From Actinoplanes cyaneus (GTDB lineage Bacteria > Actinomycetota > Actinomycetes > Mycobacteriales > Micromonosporaceae): a stretch of DNA of 64,000 nucleotides. A program made the translations under genes and the position numbers. Shown piece after piece: positions 60,301 through 64,000 of this stretch (within the stretch, counting starts at the first letter, position 1; each line of letters opens with the position of its first letter). The stretch spans positions 62,001 through 126,000 of the forward strand of contig NZ_BOMH01000013.1 of the NCBI RefSeq assembly GCF_016862095.1, written 5' to 3'. The notes beneath the pieces are model-generated. The model was not told where the DNA came from. It made no database searches and worked only from the letters and a program-made list of their open reading frames with translations.

Positions 60301-60625
60301 CGTTGTTCGGCTTGTTCCGGGCGGTCCGGGCCAGCCGCTCCATCTCCTTGACCAGGGCGAGCGCCTGCCGCCCGTGGGCGGGGGCGTGGACCAGCGCCCA
60401 CGCCGGGAACACCAGAGTGCCCGGGCGGCCGTGCCCGACCCCGGTCGCCCCGGCGGCCGTGAAGCCGAGGAACTCCATGCCGAGATCCTCGGCCGGGCCG
60501 GTCGCCGCGACGACGAGCCGGACCACGGTCCGCCCGGCGAGCGCCGGGTGCCGGTAGGAGCGAGCGGTGACCGGGTGCGGGCCCTTCCCGGCGAGAATGC
60601 CGCCGGCGTCCAGGACGGCGCTCAT
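57302..60625 (-). CDS. large paralogue B of the MoxR-VWA operon (position of YehI/DUF4132)
   Basis: 1107 residues, soluble, mainly helical repeats in the N-terminal 500. I do not recognise the family with certainty; it occupies the place of DUF4132/YehI in related clusters. Its C-terminal 450 residues are clearly paralogous to the gene upstream (for example GPAPWRPAAAGELVAPTGM, DPLRAALPEALRLLRERLR, YYLQLLALPDPADRNVRAWNGW). A winged-helix-like end reads LTEAGLVVAAKRERAGRPVF. Coupled to both neighbours by ATGA/GTGA overlaps. It may be a nucleic-acid or substrate-binding scaffold; function unknown. Confidence 0.78.
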   Translation of the reverse strand: MSAVLDAGGILAGKGPHPVTARSYRHPALAGRTVVRLVVAATGPAEDLGMEFLGFTAAGATGVGHGRPGTLVFPAWALVHAPAHGRQALALVKEMERLARTARNKPNNARDGYTELAARIGGTVPELLPTFWEQVGRAFLAADNQRVAGTCFAEARRAERVHGLAVDEDRVRDVHLEFSLAGALTAATLSAYSRDVAARRPPLEAYELVRALVLGRVAGGGPPHASAVADLTRLAGAAGLDAGHEVEQIVARMITFPATARAELPVWKSLRKVLVRLGPRDAAVRARLLEILPDPPSWRTDTREFWLELLEATGAADDLACPAFTGIPAGRWLVRFLGHRNHRSRPDRRSARLLGLVERMAARLIAEGGVRLAGQPWRADLDVLDVCVAAGVPVEIGDLRSVHGLDVRKWVVDRGDGRRDLAAVAADPVLRPLLRHGMHVMLEDGRRHELALPAQTLRDAFTGGVPRAMLLDLISELPRLGQDLAVLAALRSPAEVAPTPPAAPAITDGTLVRAWSGLCSWPRFPVPEGQSLFLEQVATIGALLAGPDTTDPAEVPATAALWAPLLAGLGAVALRAASPITPDAGRAALSALLATIAGTPLDGGGAPIRTLEVSQDDVTAGTVDWWRDSDRLTVMFPPDGFRPAPFPYRWQRIMIQLDPDGDFALPGRPQLRERDSLRPSGRLAGDRVREFVALLDERGPAPWRPAAAGELVAPTGMSRAEAVLLLAGLPADELGPGQRTLLGLSGPHAELGRTSLSELSREQRVALLDAAMPTDPAALWDRGPDVAAIAERWIAIRGRRVAVPDDLIAGLARVVDSAAAAPLLRAIATPAPGDWLTTDGVFDGDHLRAAVVAVPWLAYHLTWDDPLRAALPEALRLLRERLRHPELRVGEGWYRPEDRPDAGPALVDEYSHTSHVRVALAPAHLTGRDDPAIGMVDDETATALRILLSRLLDDAVVTPEGATGDPRDPRISRPDLISAVQERHGLDAGAAAYYLQLLALPDPADRNVRAWNGWTSTQLRAAQRALTEAGLVVAAKRERAGRPVFLPGGWRPARAPYLPVETWKTRILGGLHGPHQVLISHARQFGMAWERILDGDMPRYHDLEETR

Positions 60626-63600
60626 GACAGCCCGTGGTAGCGAGGAAGATCACCGTCGATGATCCGGGACCAGGCGGTCGCGAACAGCTCCGGCAACGGG
60701 CGGGGCACGAACAGCAACTGCCCGCCGTCGACGTAGAGCGGCAGCTTCCACGTCTCCAGCGGCAGCCGCGGCGCTTTCGCGGTCTGCCAGCCACCGGGCA
60801 GGAACACCGGCCGGGCGGCCCGCTCCCGTTTCGCGGCGACCAGCAGCCCGGCGTCGGTCAGGGCGGTCTGCGCCTTGCGCAGCGTGGCCGCCTTCCAGCC
60901 GTTCCACTGCTGGACGGCCTTGTCGGCGGGGTCGGGCAGCGCGAGCACTTGAAGGTAGTACGCCGCGGTGTCGGCGCTCACCCCGAACCGCTCGCTCACC
61001 TCGGCGACCAGGGCCGGAGCGCTGACCCGCGGGTCGTGCGGCTCACCGGTGGCGCCGGCCGGGGTGGCCACCACGTCGTCGAGCCAGTCGGAGAGCAGGA
61101 TCTGCAGGCTGCCGCCGGTCGCCTCGTCGATGAAGCCGAGCGCCGGATCGTCCGGCCCGGTCAGTTTCGCCGGCGCGACCGCGTAGGCGACCCAGGCGGC
61201 GCCCGCGTGCTGGTCGACGAGGGCCGGCCCGGCGTCGGGGCGGTTCTGGGGCTCGCCGGACCCGTGGCCGACCAGCAGTTCCGGGTTCCGCAGCCGTTCG
61301 CGGACCAGGCGCAGCGCCTCGGGCAGCGTGCACCGCAGCGGATCGTCCCAGGCCAGACGGTACGCCAGCCACGGCAGCGTGACAGCGGACGCAGCCAGGT
61401 ACCGCCCGTCGAACGGCACCCCGTCGTCGGCCACCATCAGCCCGTAGTAGCGGTTCGGGTCCTTCTGCATCCGGCCGTCGGTGCTCAGCCAGTCCCCGGC
61501 GGCCGGGCCGGCGATCGCCTGCAGCACCCCCGCGGCAAGGTCCCGCTCGATGAGTCGTGCCAGGTCGGAGACGAGTTCCTCGGGCACGGCGGCCCGGCGC
61601 CCGCGGAGCCGGATCCACGCCTCGGCGACCGCGGCCACGTCGGGCCCCTCCTCCCACAGCCGGGCCGGGTCGGCCGGCATCGCCGCGTCGAGCAGCGCGA
61701 CCCGCTGCGGCCCGCTGAGCCGGCGCAGAGCGGCCTGAGCCACCTTGGCGTGCGCCGCGGACAGCCCGAGCGTGGCGCGTTGCCCGGCGGTCAGGAAGTT
61801 CGCCTCCCAGGCGGCGATCCCCGGCAGGCCGGCCAGCAGCAGGATCGCCTCGGCCCGGGTCATCCCGGTGGCCGCGGCCAGTTCCCCGGCGGCCTCGGGC
61901 CGCCACGGCGCCGGGCCGCGTTCGACGAGCAGCACCGCGGCCGCTGCCAGCCGATCACCGGTCAGCCGGCCGCTGGGCCGCAGCTCCTGTTCCAGCGTCC
62001 GGCCGGCGGGCGGGGTGAACACGCCGTCCGCGGCGACCTGAAGTGCCACCCGGGGCTTCTTCTGATCGGAGCGGTAGTTGAACCACCGCAGGTGCGGCAG
62101 CATCACGGTGGTCAGCGCGCCCTCCCGGCGCAGGGGCTCGTCGGCGGTGCTCTCCGGCTCGGCCAGCGCCAGCAGTCGCAGCGGCGTGCCGCCGTCCAGC
62201 GGGGTACCGGCGACAGCGGCGAGGAACACGGCCAGAGCCTTCCGGTCCCCGTCGGAGGTCGCCGGTGACGCCGCCCGCAGGGCCACCGCGCCCGGCCCGG
62301 CCAGCAGCGTCGGCCAGACCGGGCCGACCGCCCGCAGTGACTCGACGTCGCGGCCGGCCAGCAGCTCGCCGACGGCGCCGACCTGCGTGAGGATCTCGTG
62401 GCCCGCCCCGCTGTTGTTCCCGGAGCCGTAGAAGCCGTCGCGGTCGAACCCGCACAGCCCGAGCCAGGCCGTGTCGAGCTCCGCGTCGGTGGCGGCCGGC
62501 GCCGAGGTGGACCCGGTGCCGGCCCGCTCGTCCAGGTGCGCCGGGATCTCGGCGATCCGCCGCCGCAGGCGCACGGCCCGGGCGGCCACCTCCGTGATCC
62601 GTTCGCGCAGCGCCGGATCGGTGACCGCGGGCAGGTGGGCCACGACGTTCGCGGTGACCGCCTCGCGCAGCGCGACGGTGCCGGTCACCGCGTCGTCCAC
62701 GTCGAGCAGTGCCGCGGCGGTCGCCTCGTCCAGCTCGCGCAGCGCGGCCGACCCGGCCTCGTCCCGCGGCCGCATCGCGTGCCACCAGTCCAGCGGCGGC
62801 ACGGTCGTGGTCATCTCGCTCTGCAGCGCCAGCAGCCGTTGCCCGTCCGCGGTCCAGATCCGCAGCGCCTGGTTGCCGCGGTGCCACGACCTGGTCACCG
62901 GCAGCGGCGTGGTCGTGCCGGGGAGCAGCACCGCGCCGACCGGGACCTCGTCGTCACCGCTCACCGTCACCGTCCGCCCGTCGACCCCCTCGCCGATGGC
63001 CGTGCCCTCCGCTGTCCGGGTCACCCGCCAGCCGGCGAGGCCGTCCCGCACGCCCAGCGGCGACCCGGCGAACGCGTCCGGCACCGGCCGCAGCCGGGAG
63101 CTCTCCGGAACCAGGCTGTCGCCGGCCGCCGCGAAGAACGCCGGCGCGCTGACCCGGCCGCCCTCCCCGGTACGCGGATCGAACTCCCGCCACCGCCACC
63201 GCCGCGGCTGGTAGGGCTCGTCCGGGTTGATCTGCTCCAGCCGCCAGTACGCCTGCCCGTCCCCGGCCAGCTCGTAGTACTCGTCCCAGGTGGTGCGCGG
63301 GTCGCCGGGATGCAGGGGCCGCTGCCCGTGGGTGAGGCCACCACCGGGGACGGACATCGGCAGCAGCGAGGTCTGGATCCGCCAGTCGCCGTCGATCAGC
63401 TCGCCGGGGCGCGACGCCCAGTACCCCACCTGGCCGTCGTCGCCGTTCCAGGTGACCAGCAGGTCACCGTCGACGCTGACGCAGCCGGTGCGCGACCAGT
63501 ACCCGCCGCGCGCGCCGCGCTGCCCGGCGGCCGGGATGCGGAACACGTGCTCGGTGACCTGCCCGTCCGGCGTGATCACCTGTGCCGTCCCCTCGTCGTG

Positions 63601-64000
63601 GACGACCAGCTCGGGCCAGCCCGCACCCTGCTCGTAGCGTTTGAGGCGGCTCACCGCCACCTCGTACGCCGGCCAGGTCAGCTCGGCGATCAGGCCGGCA
63701 CGCAGGGTGCGGGCGAGCACCGCCGCCAGGTCCACGCCGAGCAGCCGCCGGAAGCCGTCCGGCGCGAGCGCCATGCCGGCCGCCGACCAGAGCGGCGCCA
63801 GCTCGGTCAGGTCGGCGTCGAGGCCGGCGACGGCGCTCGTGCCGGCCCGCCCGGTCAGCTCGCCGAGCAGGTCGACCAGCACGTCGCGCAGGCCGGCCGC
63901 GCCGAGCGACTCCCGCAGCGTCGGCTCGGGCAACGCCGGGCTGGTCAGCGAGTGGCCCTCACGCAGGTGTGCGACGGCCTGCCGCAGGCCCAGCCGCAGC
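60622..64000 (-). CDS. large paralogue A of the MoxR-VWA operon (5' end outside the window)
   Basis: At least 1125 residues visible; the frame is open to the window edge, so the true start lies beyond 64000. The TTG at 63933 is not a convincing start. The C-terminal 560 residues parallel paralogue B: DGDRKALAVFLAAVAGTPLDGG; GPAPWRPEAAGELAAATGM; DPLRCTLPEALRLVRERLR; YYLQVLALPDPADKAVQQWNGW; the same winged-helix-like end. The N-terminal 430 residues differ and contain Trp/Gly-rich beta segments (WLYWSRTGCVSVDGDLL-type). Stop overlaps the next start as ATGA. Most upstream gene of the operon in view. Confidence 0.75.
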   Translation of the reverse strand, partial: LRLGLRQAVAHLREGHSLTSPALPEPTLRESLGAAGLRDVLVDLLGELTGRAGTSAVAGLDADLTELAPLWSAAGMALAPDGFRRLLGVDLAAVLARTLRAGLIAELTWPAYEVAVSRLKRYEQGAGWPELVVHDEGTAQVITPDGQVTEHVFRIPAAGQRGARGGYWSRTGCVSVDGDLLVTWNGDDGQVGYWASRPGELIDGDWRIQTSLLPMSVPGGGLTHGQRPLHPGDPRTTWDEYYELAGDGQAYWRLEQINPDEPYQPRRWRWREFDPRTGEGGRVSAPAFFAAAGDSLVPESSRLRPVPDAFAGSPLGVRDGLAGWRVTRTAEGTAIGEGVDGRTVTVSGDDEVPVGAVLLPGTTTPLPVTRSWHRGNQALRIWTADGQRLLALQSEMTTTVPPLDWWHAMRPRDEAGSAALRELDEATAAALLDVDDAVTGTVALREAVTANVVAHLPAVTDPALRERITEVAARAVRLRRRIAEIPAHLDERAGTGSTSAPAATDAELDTAWLGLCGFDRDGFYGSGNNSGAGHEILTQVGAVGELLAGRDVESLRAVGPVWPTLLAGPGAVALRAASPATSDGDRKALAVFLAAVAGTPLDGGTPLRLLALAEPESTADEPLRREGALTTVMLPHLRWFNYRSDQKKPRVALQVAADGVFTPPAGRTLEQELRPSGRLTGDRLAAAAVLLVERGPAPWRPEAAGELAAATGMTRAEAILLLAGLPGIAAWEANFLTAGQRATLGLSAAHAKVAQAALRRLSGPQRVALLDAAMPADPARLWEEGPDVAAVAEAWIRLRGRRAAVPEELVSDLARLIERDLAAGVLQAIAGPAAGDWLSTDGRMQKDPNRYYGLMVADDGVPFDGRYLAASAVTLPWLAYRLAWDDPLRCTLPEALRLVRERLRNPELLVGHGSGEPQNRPDAGPALVDQHAGAAWVAYAVAPAKLTGPDDPALGFIDEATGGSLQILLSDWLDDVVATPAGATGEPHDPRVSAPALVAEVSERFGVSADTAAYYLQVLALPDPADKAVQQWNGWKAATLRKAQTALTDAGLLVAAKRERAARPVFLPGGWQTAKAPRLPLETWKLPLYVDGGQLLFVPRPLPELFATAWSRIIDGDLPRYHGLS

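Noticed and set aside
63933-63933. TTG at 63933 as the start of large paralogue A
   Set aside because: The frame continues open to the window edge with protein-like codon use and there is no Shine-Dalgarno before the TTG. The gene is treated as partial.

Overview
The window is high-GC DNA with dense gene packing, many GTG starts and 4-base ATGA/GTGA start-stop overlaps. This fits a filamentous actinobacterium of the Micromonosporaceae (Actinoplanes-like). Supporting content includes secreted CAZymes with ricin-type CBM13 modules, Flp pilins with a chemoreceptor, WXG100/EspC-like small proteins, a membrane-anchored XRE protein and a STAS antagonist. The species cannot be fixed from sequence reading alone. 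I saw no rRNA, tRNA, CRISPR array, prophage or complete insertion sequence. Layout: (1) 1-14.8 kb holds secreted glycan enzymes: a GH115 glucuronidase plus SGNH esterase pair behind a perfect CCGAAA-G-TTTCGG operator, and a translationally coupled GH5 plus GH43 pair that both end in CBM13. Between them are a HEAT-repeat protein, a membrane XRE protein, two Flp pilin genes with a strong terminator, an MFS transporter and a chemoreceptor; a TauE-like permease follows. (2) 14.9-25.1 kb holds a STAS protein, then a divergent uronic-acid glycan locus. A heparinase II/III-family lyase and a chimeric DeoR-HTH/LacI-sensor regulator lie on the minus strand. A DUF2264 protein, an ABC sugar importer (binding protein and two permeases, no ATPase), a DUF624 protein and a GH88 unsaturated glucuronyl hydrolase lie on the plus strand. 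The lyase would cut a uronate polymer, the importer would take up oligosaccharides and GH88 would open the unsaturated products. (3) 25.2-35.1 kb holds a GNAT, a membrane diguanylate cyclase, an M23 lipoprotein, a PLD-like protein, a NarL-type regulator facing a MacS-like histidine kinase, an M15 peptidase, and a three-gene module (EspC-like protein, WXG-plus-amidase protein, small membrane protein) that looks like a type VII secretion substrate set. (4) 35.1-42.4 kb holds a molybdopterin oxidoreductase, an acyl-CoA dehydrogenase-like protein, an acyl-CoA synthetase and small proteins. (5) 42.4-47.9 kb holds four glycosyltransferases, two of them overlapping tail to tail. (6) 48.3-50.6 kb holds a GGDEF-EAL protein. 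(7) 50.6-64.0 kb is a minus-strand operon in which every junction overlaps: two large paralogous proteins (the first cut by the window edge), a MoxR AAA+ ATPase, a DUF5682-VWA fusion, and a SWIM zinc-finger protein. Gene order and families match the poorly understood yehI-L-M-P-Q cluster of E. coli. This is the best candidate for an under-described system. A second notable signal is a family of five palindromic elements with a conserved 49-base core and pair-preserving arm changes. They are scattered over 43 kb; two are associated with a 100-bp repeat, and one lies in frame inside the SWIM gene.
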